Source: Neolewinella marina (GTDB lineage Bacteria; Bacteroidota; Bacteroidia; Chitinophagales; Saprospiraceae). Taken from it: a DNA stretch of 64,000 nucleotides. The notes beneath the pieces are model-generated. The model saw only the letters and a program-made list of their open reading frames with translations, ran no database searches and was not told the DNA's origin. Below, piece by piece: positions 34,271 to 43,100 of this stretch. A program made the position numbers and the translations under genes. Position 1 is the stretch's first letter; every line of letters starts with the position of its first letter. The stretch spans positions 1,178,001 to 1,242,000 of the forward strand of contig NZ_PDLO01000001.1 in NCBI RefSeq assembly GCF_002631205.1, written 5' to 3'.

Positions 34271-35764
34271 ATGCAACGCATTATCCTCCTTGCCCTGGCC
34301 CTCTGTTTGGGGGTAGGCTCCCTCCCCGCCCAGTCGGACGACTCCTCCGGCCGCATCTATTATCACGTCACCAAGCTGAGCGACACCGACGGCAACCTCA
34401 TGCAGGTGGAAAACACCCTCATGCTGCCCTATTTCCAGACGCGGGTGAATGAGGGTTCCCAGCTCTGGCACGGCTTCTACCGCCTGAAATCGCCCACCGC
34501 CGGTCAGGCTGGATTCGACTACATTTCGGTGGACGTCTACGACAAGCTGGCGGAACTCAACCTCTCCACCGCCGGGCAGAACCGCATCGTGGAGCTCACT
34601 TTCCCCCACACCTCCCCGGAACAGTTTTGGGAGCGCATCGCCGAGGTATCCGAAGTCCACAGCGAGATCACCTACGCCATCGCCGGTGCCCTCTTCCCCG
34701 CCTCCACCACCCGGGGCGAGCCCAGCGCTCCCCTGCTTTCGGTCAACTATATGCTGGTGCCCCCGGGCAAGGAAGCCGAGTACGTCAGGATGGAGAACGA
34801 GGTTTTCAAGCCCATCATGGCTCAGCACGTCCGCCGCCGCGCAATGGAAAACTGGTCGGTGTTCGAGCGGGTAATTCCCATCGGGACCGACTTCGGGGCC
34901 AATTTCGCTACCGTGGACGCTTACGCAGACTGGGACCAGGTACAGACCTACCAGGAATCCTGGGATGCAGTGGCCGCCGCCACCCACCCCGACCTCGATA
35001 TGGGCGCGCAAATGGAGCATCTAAATGGGCTGCGGGAGCGCACCCGCATGGAAGTGTGGGAGCTGCTACGGGAAACCACCCCGCCGGCCACCGAGTCGAT
35101 CAGCTTCCAGGTGATCCAGGAAGGCAGCGGCCCCAAGCCCATGCGCGGACAGGAAGTGACCTGGTCGGGCAAGGTGATGAACGCCCGCGGGGAAACTCTC
35201 TTCGAAACGGCCAGCCTGGGCGAAAACTGGCAGGACATCGTGGGCAGCGACCCCTCCAATACCCGCTGGAACACTGCCGTGATGATGGTGGGCGCCGGTG
35301 GCAGCGTACAAGTCACCGTGCCGGTAGAGGCCCAGAGCTTCCGCGAACGCATGGCCAACCAGGGACAGCCCCTCATCCTCAAGATCAACCTGCTGGCAGT
35401 AGGCCCACCGGCCAACTACGGCCACGAGCGACTGAAGAAAATCCTGACCGAGGAAGGAGTGGAAGCGGCCCAGGACTGGTACAAGGGACTTCAGCGGAAT
35501 AACCCCCAGGAATACGTCTTCCGGGAATTCCAGATGAATGCCCTGGGCTACGACCTGCTCGAATCCGGTTTGGAAGAAGAAGCCATCTTCGTCTTTGACC
35601 TCAACGTCCAGAATTATCCCGACTCCTTCAATACCTACGACAGCCTGGCCGACGCCTACAGCAAGGTGGGGAACGACTACTACGCCCGCAAGTACTTCGA
35701 ACTGGCCCTGAAGAAAAATCCCGACTCGGCCAGCACCGCGGCGAAACTGGCCGAACTGAAGTGA
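34271..35764 (+). CDS. exported protein with FKBP-like middle and TPR tail
   Basis: Protein of 497 residues with signal peptide MQRIILLALALCLGVGSLPAQ. The N-terminal half (about 25-270) is unrecognised, with a dimeric alpha/beta-barrel feel (YYHVTKL...LMPYF, VNYMLVPPGKEAEYVRMENE). Residues about 275-380 look like an FKBP-type domain (VIQEGSGPKPMRGQEVTWSG, then a LILKINLLAVG end), but the usual active-site aromatic residues are not obvious, so isomerase activity is doubtful. The last 100 residues contain two TPR-like units (EEEAIFVFDLNVQNYPDS, YARKYFELALKKNPDS). It is likely periplasmic. It precedes the next gene by 31 bases and they may be co-transcribed. Confidence 0.7.
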   Translation: MQRIILLALALCLGVGSLPAQSDDSSGRIYYHVTKLSDTDGNLMQVENTLMLPYFQTRVNEGSQLWHGFYRLKSPTAGQAGFDYISVDVYDKLAELNLSTAGQNRIVELTFPHTSPEQFWERIAEVSEVHSEITYAIAGALFPASTTRGEPSAPLLSVNYMLVPPGKEAEYVRMENEVFKPIMAQHVRRRAMENWSVFERVIPIGTDFGANFATVDAYADWDQVQTYQESWDAVAAATHPDLDMGAQMEHLNGLRERTRMEVWELLRETTPPATESISFQVIQEGSGPKPMRGQEVTWSGKVMNARGETLFETASLGENWQDIVGSDPSNTRWNTAVMMVGAGGSVQVTVPVEAQSFRERMANQGQPLILKINLLAVGPPANYGHERLKKILTEEGVEAAQDWYKGLQRNNPQEYVFREFQMNALGYDLLESGLEEEAIFVFDLNVQNYPDSFNTYDSLADAYSKVGNDYYARKYFELALKKNPDSASTAAKLAELK

Positions 35765-35795
35765 CCTTTTTTGGTCCAACCCGGTTTCCACGGGT

Positions 35796-36605
35796 ATGGA
35801 CATCCGCTTCATCCCCCAGGAAGAAATCGACAAGCAGCTCTACAACAGCTGCGTACACTACGCCACCAACGGAAGCCTGTACGGCTACGACTGGTACCTC
35901 AACGCCACGGCCAAGGAGTGGGACCTGCTGGTGGAGGGCGACAATTACGTCTCGGCCATGCCGCTGCCCAAGCGCCGCAACTGGCTGGGGCGCACCTACC
36001 TGACCCAGCCCACCCTGGTGCCCGACCTGGCCGTCTACAGCGTCAAGCCCCTGAGCCCGAAACGCATCCAGGCCTTCTGGGACGCCATCCCCGAAAGCTA
36101 CCGCGGCGGCAACCTCACCGTCGAGCCCGCCTCCGTGCCCGGTCACAGTGGCCGCTTCACCGTTACCGCCGCCCGGGGTGAGGCCCTGTTCCTGAACCAG
36201 TCCTACGAGGAGATCACCGATGCCTTCCCCCCCGGCTACTACGACCGCATGGCGCGGGCCGAGGCGGCCGACCTGCTGCCCGTGCCCGTACTGAAGCCCG
36301 AAGCCTTCGCCGAATTCTGGCTCAGCGTCCACGGTTCCGGCGGGGAGAACGAGTGGAAATTCCACGCCATGCAGCGCATCATGTACCAGATCCTGCACCG
36401 CAGCTGGGGCAACGCTACCGGCGTCCAGACCCGCGACGGCGAACTGCTGGCCGTCTCCTTCAACGCCTACAGCCACGGCCGCGTGTTCCCCCTTTTCCGG
36501 GCCGAAAGCGCCCGGGGCGCGGACGCGGGTGCCATGACCCTCCTCTACGATACCCTGTTGCGCAGCCACGCCGGCCGCAGCCTGAAAGTCGAACTCCTGC
36601 CCTGA
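35796..36605 (+). CDS. conserved cytosolic protein, GNAT/FemAB-like fold suspected
   Basis: Soluble protein of 269 residues. The start IDKQLYNSCVHYATNGSLYGYDWYLN and EGDNYVSAMPLPKRRNWLGRTYLTQP closely resemble a Bacteroidota-specific family usually annotated hypothetical and suspected to have an acyltransferase-like (GNAT/FemAB) fold. That assignment is remembered and weak. Starts at ATG 35796, 31 bases after the preceding gene, and ends about 120 bases before pyk. A sequence resembling the dispersed GC motif (GCGGACGCGGGTGCC, about 36518-36532) lies inside its coding region. Confidence 0.6.
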   Translation: MDIRFIPQEEIDKQLYNSCVHYATNGSLYGYDWYLNATAKEWDLLVEGDNYVSAMPLPKRRNWLGRTYLTQPTLVPDLAVYSVKPLSPKRIQAFWDAIPESYRGGNLTVEPASVPGHSGRFTVTAARGEALFLNQSYEEITDAFPPGYYDRMARAEAADLLPVPVLKPEAFAEFWLSVHGSGGENEWKFHAMQRIMYQILHRSWGNATGVQTRDGELLAVSFNAYSHGRVFPLFRAESARGADAGAMTLLYDTLLRSHAGRSLKVELLP

Positions 36606-36666
36606 TCCGACGCTTTAGGTAAGTCCCCCGGACCATCCTTAACTTCGTGAAGCTGTGTAATTCCTT

Positions 36667-36674
36667 TACCTTCG
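36667..36674 (+). promoter_or_regulatory. -7-like box TACCTTCG of pyk
   Basis: A TACCTTCG box about 50 bases before the pyk ATG, in an AT-richer leader. Confidence 0.45.
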
Positions 36675-36724
36675 CGTATTATTGTATTTTCTACACTATC
36701 CTATAAATTCAAGCTACACCTCTT

Positions 36725-38152
36725 ATGACCGACCACCAGAATACCAAGATCGTAGCTACCGTAGGCCCGGCCTGTAACACCTACGAAGGCCTGAAGGGCC
36801 TTATCGAAGCCGGGGTCGACGTCTTCCGTCTGAACTTCAGCCACGGTACCCACGAGGATCACAAGAAAGTGGTTGACCTCATCGTGCAGCTCAACGAGGA
36901 AATGAAGACCCACGTCAGCATCCTGGCCGACCTGCAGGGGCCCAAGCTCCGCGTCGGACTCATGGAGGGCGACGGTCTCGATCTCGAAGCCGGACAGATC
37001 GTCACCTTCGTCAACGAGGAGTGCGTCGGCAACGCCGAGCGGGTGTACATGAGCTACCCCCAGTTCGCCCAAGACGTCCGCGTCGGCGAACGCGTACTGG
37101 TCGACGACGGTACCCTCGTCTTCGAGGTCACCGACACCAACGGCATCGACACCGTCAAGCTGAAGGCCCTCTACCCCGGCAAGCTGAAGTCCAACAAGGG
37201 CGTGAACCTGCCCAACACCAAGATCAGCCTGCCGAGCATCACCGAAAAGGACTTCGAGGACCTGCAGTACATCCTCACCCTGCCGGTGAACTGGATCGCG
37301 CTCAGCTTCGTGCGCCACCACTCGGACTGCAAGGAACTGCGCGCCCACATCGACCGCGCCCAGCACCCGGCCAAGATCATCGCCAAGATCGAGAAGCCCG
37401 AGGCCATCGAGAACATCGACAAGATCATCAAGCACTCCAACGCCATCATGGTAGCCCGTGGCGACCTCGGCATCGAGATGCCTATGGAGCAGCTGCCCAT
37501 CATCCAGAAAGAGGTGATCCGCAAGTGCATCCAGCGCGCCCGCCCGGTGATCGTCGCTACCCAGATGATGGACTCCATGATCACCAACCCCGGCCCCACC
37601 CGCGCCGAGGTGACCGACGTGGCCAACGCCGTACTCGACGGTACCGACGCCGTCATGCTGAGCGGTGAGACCAGTGTAGGCCGCCACCCCGCCCTGGTGG
37701 TGAAGTGGATGAACAGCATCATCGAGGAAGCCGAGAAGATCTACGAGATCGGCATGCGCCGCCCGAAGTCGAACGCCCGCAGCGGCACCTTCGTCAGCGA
37801 CGTCGTCAGCTCCGCCGCCACCTGGGCCGCCCAGAACGTTGGCGCCCGCGCCATCACCGGCCTGACCCGCTCGGGCTACACGGCCTTCAAGCTGTCGAGC
37901 TTCCGGCCCCACGCCAAGATCTATATCTTCAGCGACATCCCCCAGATGCTGGCTACCCTTAACCTCTGCTGGGGCGTGCGCTGCTACCACTACGACGGGT
38001 TCACCAGCACCGACCAGACCATGGAGGACATCGTCGAGATCCTGAAGGAAAACAACCACGTCCAGAGCGGCGACCACATCGTCAACACCGCCAGCATGCC
38101 CCTGGAAGGGCGTGGCCGGTTGAATACGATGAAGATCACCGTGGTCGAGTAA
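36725..38152 (+). CDS. pyk: pyruvate kinase
   Basis: Glycolytic enzyme of 475 residues converting phosphoenolpyruvate and ADP to pyruvate and ATP. Motifs: TKIVATVGPACNTYEGLKGL at the N-terminus, FRLNFSHGTHEDH (about residue 40), ADLQGPKLRVG (about 72), the signature IIAKIEKPEAIENID with MVARGDLGIEMP (about 218-260), and ATQMMDSMITNPGPTRAEV (about 280). The small beta-barrel B domain (70-165) and C-terminal domain are complete. The start ATG at 36725 gives the standard N-terminus. A large GC hairpin follows the stop. Confidence 0.97.
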   Translation: MTDHQNTKIVATVGPACNTYEGLKGLIEAGVDVFRLNFSHGTHEDHKKVVDLIVQLNEEMKTHVSILADLQGPKLRVGLMEGDGLDLEAGQIVTFVNEECVGNAERVYMSYPQFAQDVRVGERVLVDDGTLVFEVTDTNGIDTVKLKALYPGKLKSNKGVNLPNTKISLPSITEKDFEDLQYILTLPVNWIALSFVRHHSDCKELRAHIDRAQHPAKIIAKIEKPEAIENIDKIIKHSNAIMVARGDLGIEMPMEQLPIIQKEVIRKCIQRARPVIVATQMMDSMITNPGPTRAEVTDVANAVLDGTDAVMLSGETSVGRHPALVVKWMNSIIEEAEKIYEIGMRRPKSNARSGTFVSDVVSSAATWAAQNVGARAITGLTRSGYTAFKLSSFRPHAKIYIFSDIPQMLATLNLCWGVRCYHYDGFTSTDQTMEDIVEILKENNHVQSGDHIVNTASMPLEGRGRLNTMKITVVE

Positions 38153-38153
38153 A

Positions 38154-38205
38154 CCGGCAAGCACTCCCCGGCGGCCGCCCGGCCGTCGGGGAGCGGGTTG
38201 CTCCG
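38154..38205 (+). terminator. large GC hairpin behind pyk
   Basis: CTCCCCGGCGGCC (38164-38176) pairs with GGCCGTCGGGGAG (38181-38193), with one G-T pair, around a 4-base loop. Outer arms CCGG-AGCA and TGCT-CCGG extend it. No T-run, so it could be a terminator or an mRNA-stabilising structure. Confidence 0.55.
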
Positions 38206-38268
38206 GCTGCCAGCACTACTTGCCCGCTTGAAACGTTAGTAAGTAGCGAGCCTATCTACTACCGTCCC

Positions 38269-39825
38269 ATGCGTACCCTGTTCCTGCTTCCCCTGCTGCT
38301 GGCCCTGGCCACCCTCCCCGCCCAGTCGGAGATGACCGAAAAGGAGGTGAAGCTCGAGGAGCAGTTCATCGCCGCCAAACGGGAGGCCCTGCTGGGCAAG
38401 ACCGAGGCCGCCATCGATCTCTTCCAGGCCCTGCTGGAGGAAGACCCCCGCAACGACCCCGCCCTCTTCGAACTCGCCCGCCTGCAGCACGCCGCCGGTC
38501 AGACTACCCCGGCCATCGAGGCCCTGCGGCGGGCCTACACCCTGCGGCCCAACGACGTCTACGCGGCCTTCCTCGCCGACCTCTACCAGGCGGCCGGCCG
38601 CTACCGCGACGGGGCCGAGCTCTACGCCGAACTGATCCGCCAGCAACCCTCCCAGGCCGAGAACTACCTCGAACAGGCCGCCTTCCTGGTGCGCGCCCAG
38701 GACATCCGCGGCGCCATGAAGGTGTACAACGACCTGGAGGACCGCATCGGCGTTAATGCGGAGCTCTCCCGTCGCAAACACGCCCTCTACCTGGGCACCG
38801 GCGACCACCGGCGCGCCGAGCAGGAATTGATCGCCCTGGTGGAAGCCTTCCCGGAAGAACTGGCCTACCGCCACCTGCTGGCCGGCTACTACCGCAGCCA
38901 GGAGGAGGACAAAAAAGCCCGTGAGGTGTACCAAGAAATCCTCCGCCGGGAGCCGGCGGACGTCCGCGCCCAACTGGCCCTCCAGGACGCTGCGCCCACC
39001 CCAGACGGAGGCGGCGGCGACGACCGGGAGCTGATGGCCCTGCTGGCGCGGGCCGACGTTGACCTGGACCTGAAGGTGGGCAAACTGCTGCCGCTGATCC
39101 AGCAGGTAGCCAACACCAACGACCGCGCCCTGGCCGACCGCTTGCTGGCGCTCACCGCCGAACTGCGACGCGTCCACCCGGATGCGGCCAAGGCCGCCGC
39201 CATTGAAGGCGACCTCTACTTCCATACCGGCCGCCTCACCGAAGCCGCCTCCTCCTACCGGGCCACCCTCGAGCTGGACGATACGGTCTACCCCGTGTGG
39301 GAGCAACTGCTCGCCGCCCTCTACCTCGACAACCAGCTGGCCGACCTGCGCAAGTACGCCGAAGAAGCCCTGGACATCTTCCCCAACCGGCCCGCCGTCT
39401 ACGTCCACTACGCCCTGGCCGAAGCCCTCCGCGCCGACTACGCCGAAGCCGGCAACCTGCTGCAGCAGGCCCAGCTGATGGTGAGCGCCAACCCGGAGGC
39501 GGCCGCCGCGGTGGCCGAACTGGAAAAAGCCTTCGCCGCCCTGGCCGACGATGCCCCGGCGGGCGACCTGGACCTGGCCCGGTTGCCGGGAGGACAGGCC
39601 GGCCCCCTGGCCTTCTACCTCGCCCAGCGCGCCGCCCCCGATGCCGCGGCCCTGATGGCCGCCGACCACCCGGCCAATACCAACGCCCTGCTGCTGGAAC
39701 TGATGGGTGATGCCCGGAAGGCCGCCGGCGACAAGGCCGCCGCCGCTTCCCTCTATGCCCGGGCCCGGGCGGCGGGCAGCCGCTCCCCCTCCCTCGCGGA
39801 CAAGATCTCCGCCCTCAAAAGCTAA
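38269..39825 (+). CDS. exported tetratricopeptide-repeat protein
   Basis: Exported TPR protein of 518 residues with signal peptide MRTLFLLPLLLALATLPAQ. TPR units run through most of the length, for example DPRNDPALFELARLQHAAGQ, PNDVYAAFLADLYQAAGRY and KDNQLADLRKYAEEALDIF-like segments. It probably scaffolds an envelope complex; homologues in Bacteroidota are often called lipopolysaccharide-assembly or gliding-related, but that is not proven. The DUF4292 lipoprotein gene starts 10 bases after the stop, so the two are likely one operon. Confidence 0.85.
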   Translation: MRTLFLLPLLLALATLPAQSEMTEKEVKLEEQFIAAKREALLGKTEAAIDLFQALLEEDPRNDPALFELARLQHAAGQTTPAIEALRRAYTLRPNDVYAAFLADLYQAAGRYRDGAELYAELIRQQPSQAENYLEQAAFLVRAQDIRGAMKVYNDLEDRIGVNAELSRRKHALYLGTGDHRRAEQELIALVEAFPEELAYRHLLAGYYRSQEEDKKAREVYQEILRREPADVRAQLALQDAAPTPDGGGGDDRELMALLARADVDLDLKVGKLLPLIQQVANTNDRALADRLLALTAELRRVHPDAAKAAAIEGDLYFHTGRLTEAASSYRATLELDDTVYPVWEQLLAALYLDNQLADLRKYAEEALDIFPNRPAVYVHYALAEALRADYAEAGNLLQQAQLMVSANPEAAAAVAELEKAFAALADDAPAGDLDLARLPGGQAGPLAFYLAQRAAPDAAALMAADHPANTNALLLELMGDARKAAGDKAAAASLYARARAAGSRSPSLADKISALKS

Positions 39826-39835
39826 ACCGCTCCCT

Positions 39836-40603
39836 ATGCGTTTTTCCCTCCTGGCCCTCCTGGTCCTCCTGCTGTTCTCTACCTGCCAACGCAAGACGGC
39901 CGGACCCGCCGCCAACGATGACGCGGCGGCCACCGGTAAACTGCGCCTGGCCCAGGTACTGCGGTCCATCGACGAACACCGCGCCTCCGCCGAATGGATG
40001 GACGCCCGCGCCCGGGTGGACGTCGAAAGCGAATCCTTCTCCATCGGTGGAACCGCCTACATCCGCCTCCACCGCGATGAAGCAATCTGGATGAGCGTCA
40101 AGAAGTTCGGCATCGAAGGCGCGCGGGCCTTGATCCGCCCCGACAGCTTCTTCCTCTACAACCGCCTGCAGGGAGAATACATCGCCGAACCCCTGAGCTA
40201 CATTGAAGAGAAGTACAAGATTCCCGCCCGCTTCGACCTGCTGCAAGAGATATTCTTCGGCAACGCGGTTTTCCTCACCGACGACCTCGAGGTCAGCCGC
40301 GCCGAAGGCGCGATCCGCCTCACCGGCCGCAGCCGGGAATTTGCCACCGACTACCGCTACGACCCGGCTACCTACCAGCTCTCGTCGATGCAGCTGCAGG
40401 AGCTGGGGCAGAACCGCTCGGTATCTGTGAGCAACGCCGACTACGCCACCGTCGACGGACTGCCGGTCACCTTCCCCCGCAACCGCCGGGTGACGGTCGA
40501 CGGGGCCACCGAAGGCACCGCCCGGATGGACATGGAGTTTACCGACCTTTCCTTCTCCGGACCACTGGAAATGCCCTTTACCTTCCGGTCGCCGGCCCCC
40601 TGA
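39836..40603 (+). CDS. DUF4292 lipoprotein (LolB/LolA-like fold)
   Basis: Lipoprotein of 255 residues: signal MRFSLLALLVLLLFSTC, lipobox FSTC. The body (ARARVDVESESFSIGGTAYI, DEAIWMSVKKFGIEGARALI, PDSFFLYNRLQGEYIAEPL) matches DUF4292, which has a LolA/LolB-like half-barrel and may handle lipid or lipoprotein cargo. Position right behind a TPR gene is the usual Bacteroidota order. The ATG at 39836 is chosen because the signal peptide begins there. Its last 26 bases overlap the convergent ndh gene. Confidence 0.82.
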   Translation: MRFSLLALLVLLLFSTCQRKTAGPAANDDAAATGKLRLAQVLRSIDEHRASAEWMDARARVDVESESFSIGGTAYIRLHRDEAIWMSVKKFGIEGARALIRPDSFFLYNRLQGEYIAEPLSYIEEKYKIPARFDLLQEIFFGNAVFLTDDLEVSRAEGAIRLTGRSREFATDYRYDPATYQLSSMQLQELGQNRSVSVSNADYATVDGLPVTFPRNRRVTVDGATEGTARMDMEFTDLSFSGPLEMPFTFRSPAP

Positions 40604-41927
40604 GGCCCGGCCGGTTTCCGGCGTCCACCCCTTCTTCCCGCAGCTCCTCGTCGAGGGTAGGTTCCAGCACCAGCCGCACGGCGCGGTTGTAGGTGAGGTA
40701 GTTGCCCACCCAGCTCAGAAAGGTGAACAGGCGGTTACGGAAGCCGATCAGGTAAAAGATGTGAACGAAGGCCCAGACGAACCAGGCCGGCACCCCGCTG
40801 AAATGGAGGTTGCGCGGCAGGTCGGCCACGGCGCGGTTGCGGCCGATGATGGCCAGGTTGCCCTTGTCGACGTAGCGAAAGGCTTTCGTGGGCCGCCCCC
40901 GGGCAATGTTGTTCAGGTTCTCGGCCAGCCGCCGCCCCATCTGTATGGCCACCTGGGCCACGCCGGGGTGGCCCCGCGGCCATTCGTCGTTCGTGAGCAG
41001 GGCCACGTCGCCCAGGGCGTAGACGTTTTCGTAGCCCGCCACGCGGAGGTGGTTATCGATGCGGTAGCGGGCCCGCTCCAAGCTTTCGCCACTGAGCCCC
41101 TCGATGATCTCCCCGGTCACCCCCGCCCCCCAGATGACGGTACTGCATTCCAGCGTACTGCCGTCGCGGAAGGTGGCGGTGCGCCCATCGTAGTCGGTCA
41201 TGAGCGTTTGGAAGCGGAGCTCGACGTCCATCTCCTCCAGGTTGCGGTAGGCCTCGCGGCTGGACCGGTCGGAAAAGGTGGAGAGCAGCTCCTCTTCTCC
41301 CTCCACCAGCACGAAGCGCAGCTGATCCATGGGGGTATCGGGGTAATCGTGGGTAAGGACGTGGCGCCGCAGTTCGGATAGCGCACCGGCCACTTCCACC
41401 CCGGAGGGGCCGCCACCGACAATGAGAAAGGTCATGAGGCGTTGCCGTTCTGCGGGGTCATCGGTCAGGTCGGCGCGCTCCAGGGTCTGGAAGATTTGGT
41501 TCCTCAGCCGGCGGGCGTCGGGTACGGTCTTGAGGGGGAAGGCGTGGGTGGCGATGTTGGTATTGCCGAAGAAGTTGGCCCGGGTGCCGGTAGCCAGTAC
41601 CAGGTGGTCGTAGTCGATCGGGCCGGCCCCGGTGTGCACCCGCCGGGCTACGGGGTCGACATCGTGGACCTGCAGCATGCGGAAGTGGAAGTCGGGCTTG
41701 CCGCGAAAGGTCTTCCGCAGCGGACCGCAGATGTCGGGCGCCTCCAGGCCGGCCGTGGCTACCTGGTAAAGCAGGGGCGCAAAGGTGTGGTAGTTGTGGC
41801 GGTCGAGGAGCACCACCTGGTAGCGGTGGCTATCGATGCGGTTGACGAAGTTGAGGCCGGCAAATCCTCCCCCAACTACGACGATGCGGGGTTTGGCGGC
41901 GGGATCGGGGAGGTTCAGGTTAGCCAT
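40578..41927 (-). CDS. ndh: type II NADH dehydrogenase
   Basis: Flavoenzyme of 449 residues passing electrons from NADH to quinone without pumping protons. The FAD-binding motif RIVVVGGGFAGLNFVNRI lies at about residues 14-31 and the NAD(P)H-binding motif FLIVGGGPSGVEVAGAL at about 168-184. GYENVYALGDVA (about 298) binds FAD. The C-terminal amphipathic region (AWFVWAFVHIFYLIGFRNRL) fits the membrane-attachment part of NDH-2. Starts at ATG 41927. The downstream end overlaps the DUF4292 gene by 26 bases. Confidence 0.92.
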   Translation of the reverse strand: MANLNLPDPAAKPRIVVVGGGFAGLNFVNRIDSHRYQVVLLDRHNYHTFAPLLYQVATAGLEAPDICGPLRKTFRGKPDFHFRMLQVHDVDPVARRVHTGAGPIDYDHLVLATGTRANFFGNTNIATHAFPLKTVPDARRLRNQIFQTLERADLTDDPAERQRLMTFLIVGGGPSGVEVAGALSELRRHVLTHDYPDTPMDQLRFVLVEGEEELLSTFSDRSSREAYRNLEEMDVELRFQTLMTDYDGRTATFRDGSTLECSTVIWGAGVTGEIIEGLSGESLERARYRIDNHLRVAGYENVYALGDVALLTNDEWPRGHPGVAQVAIQMGRRLAENLNNIARGRPTKAFRYVDKGNLAIIGRNRAVADLPRNLHFSGVPAWFVWAFVHIFYLIGFRNRLFTFLSWVGNYLTYNRAVRLVLEPTLDEELREEGVDAGNRPGLRGPATGR

Positions 41928-41986
41928 GGGAGGAAGGGAAGTGCCCTGGGAAACGCCTGCCGCTTAGCGAAGTGCGAAGGCAAGGG

Positions 41987-42003
41987 GCGCGGACGCGGGT
42001 GCC
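41987..42003 (-). repeat. dispersed GC-rich motif, variant copy
   Basis: Minus-strand GGCACCCGCGTCCGCGC, between ndh and the SpoIIAA-like remnant. Confidence 0.55.
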
Positions 42004-42072
42004 GGGGGAAATGCACCTGGCCGAAGGCGCATCTGTGAAGTGGCTGAAACCCAAACTCACAAAACCTGAGCT

Positions 42073-42216
42073 ATGCTGATCCTGGAACAGGAACCCGACA
42101 CCAACCTACTGATGACCACCGCCACCGGCACCCTGGAGCAGACCAACTACGACCGCATGCTGCCCCGGGCCGAGGCCAACATTGAACGCTACGGCAGCAT
42201 CCGCTGGCTGTTCTAG
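42073..42216 (+). pseudogene. truncated SpoIIAA/STAS-like gene (47 codons)
   Basis: The 47-residue frame starts MLILEQEPDTNLLMTTATGT, continues LEQTNYDRMLPRAEANIERY and ends GSIRWLF. It matches the first third of SpoIIAA-like (DUF3478) proteins, which are normally near 120 residues and continue past the IRVLF strand. Here a TAG follows directly and the downstream bases show no continuing similarity. It is probably a remnant, though a short functional protein cannot be excluded. Confidence 0.55.
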
Positions 42217-42260
42217 CCGGCACAGAAAGCGGATGCCCTCGCCTGTTGCGGGAGTAATCC

Positions 42261-43019
42261 CTACTTGGCCGCTACGGTGGACTGACCGCAGGCGTGGACG
42301 GCCTGGGCCAGGGTGGGCAGCCAGCTATGGTCGCCCTCGAGGCCGTTGCCGACCACGATGAGGTCGGCCCCGGCTTCCAGGGCTTCGCGGGCCCGCTCGG
42401 GGGTACGTATGCCGCCGCCTACCACCAGAGGGAGGTCAACCTCGGTGCGCACCGCGCGGATCGTCTGGGGGTGTACGGGGTGGAGGGCACCGCTGCCGGC
42501 GTCGAGGTAAATGAGCCGCAGCCCAAGTTGCTCGCCGGCCAGGGCGGTCGCGGCGGCGATGGCGGGCTTGTCGGCCGGGATCGGGGTGGTACCGCTCATG
42601 TAGGAGACCGAAGTCGGTTTGCCACCGTCGATGAGGAGGTAGCCGGTTGGTACGGTAGGAATGCCCATTCTTTTGATCCGGCCGGCTACGGTGACGTGGT
42701 GGCCGATGAGCAACTCCGGATTACGGCCGGAGATCAGGGACAGCAGGAGGAGGCCATCGGCCTGTTCGTCCAGCTGGTACACCGATCCGGGGAAAAGCAA
42801 GACCGGGACTTCGGTGACCGCCTTCAGGAGGCGGAGGTAGTATTCGGACTGCGGCTGATTGACCAGGCTGCCGCCCCAGAGGAAGAAGTCGACGTGCCCC
42901 TGCCGGGCGTGGTCGCCCAGGGCCCGCAGGCTCTCCCGGGTGGCCTTGTCCGGATCAACCAGGACGGCCAGCAACTTGCGGCCCGCCTCGCGGGCCCGGG
43001 ACAGTGCGCTCAGGATCAT
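42261..43019 (-). CDS. pcrB: geranylgeranyl/heptaprenylglyceryl phosphate synthase (PcrB/GGGPS family)
   Basis: TIM-barrel prenyltransferase of 252 residues joining sn-glycerol-1-phosphate to a long prenyl diphosphate. Motifs: LLAVLVDPDK at the start, DFFLWGGSLV, VPVLLFPGS, LLIDGGKPTSVSYMS, LRLIYLDAGSGA and the phosphate-binding LVVGGGIRTPERA. GGGPS-like proteins occur in Archaea and in several Bacteroidota, where the product's fate is poorly known. The ATG at 43019 is chosen over a TTG at 43049 because a TACCTTTG box lies at 43025-43032 (minus). The tRNA-Leu gene lies upstream on the same strand. Confidence 0.92.
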   Translation of the reverse strand: MILSALSRAREAGRKLLAVLVDPDKATRESLRALGDHARQGHVDFFLWGGSLVNQPQSEYYLRLLKAVTEVPVLLFPGSVYQLDEQADGLLLLSLISGRNPELLIGHHVTVAGRIKRMGIPTVPTGYLLIDGGKPTSVSYMSGTTPIPADKPAIAAATALAGEQLGLRLIYLDAGSGALHPVHPQTIRAVRTEVDLPLVVGGGIRTPERAREALEAGADLIVVGNGLEGDHSWLPTLAQAVHACGQSTVAAK

Positions 43020-43024
43020 AATGC

Positions 43025-43032
43025 CAAAGGTA
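43025..43032 (-). promoter_or_regulatory. -7 box TACCTTTG of pcrB
   Basis: Exact match to TAnnTTTG, 6 bases before the ATG, so the transcript would be nearly leaderless. Confidence 0.5.
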
Positions 43033-43051
43033 TAACCGCCGCGCGGCAACT

Positions 43052-43091
43052 AAAAACGACAACGGCCCCGTTGCCGAAGCAACAGGGCCGT
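43052..43091 (-). terminator. intrinsic terminator of the tRNA-Leu gene
   Basis: Minus strand: ACGGCCCTGTTGC and GCAACGGGGCCGT around a 4-base loop, then TGTCGTTTTTA. It lies 10 bases past the tRNA 3' end. Confidence 0.85.
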
Positions 43092-43100
43092 CAGAAGATG

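Noticed and set aside
36518-36532. further copy of the dispersed GC-rich motif
   Set aside because: It lies inside a coding sequence (residues RGADAGA) and only partly matches, so chance in GC-rich DNA is sufficient.
38236-40044. 602-codon minus-strand frame over the TPR protein
   Set aside because: Antisense shadow; the plus-strand frame has a signal peptide and TPR periodicity.
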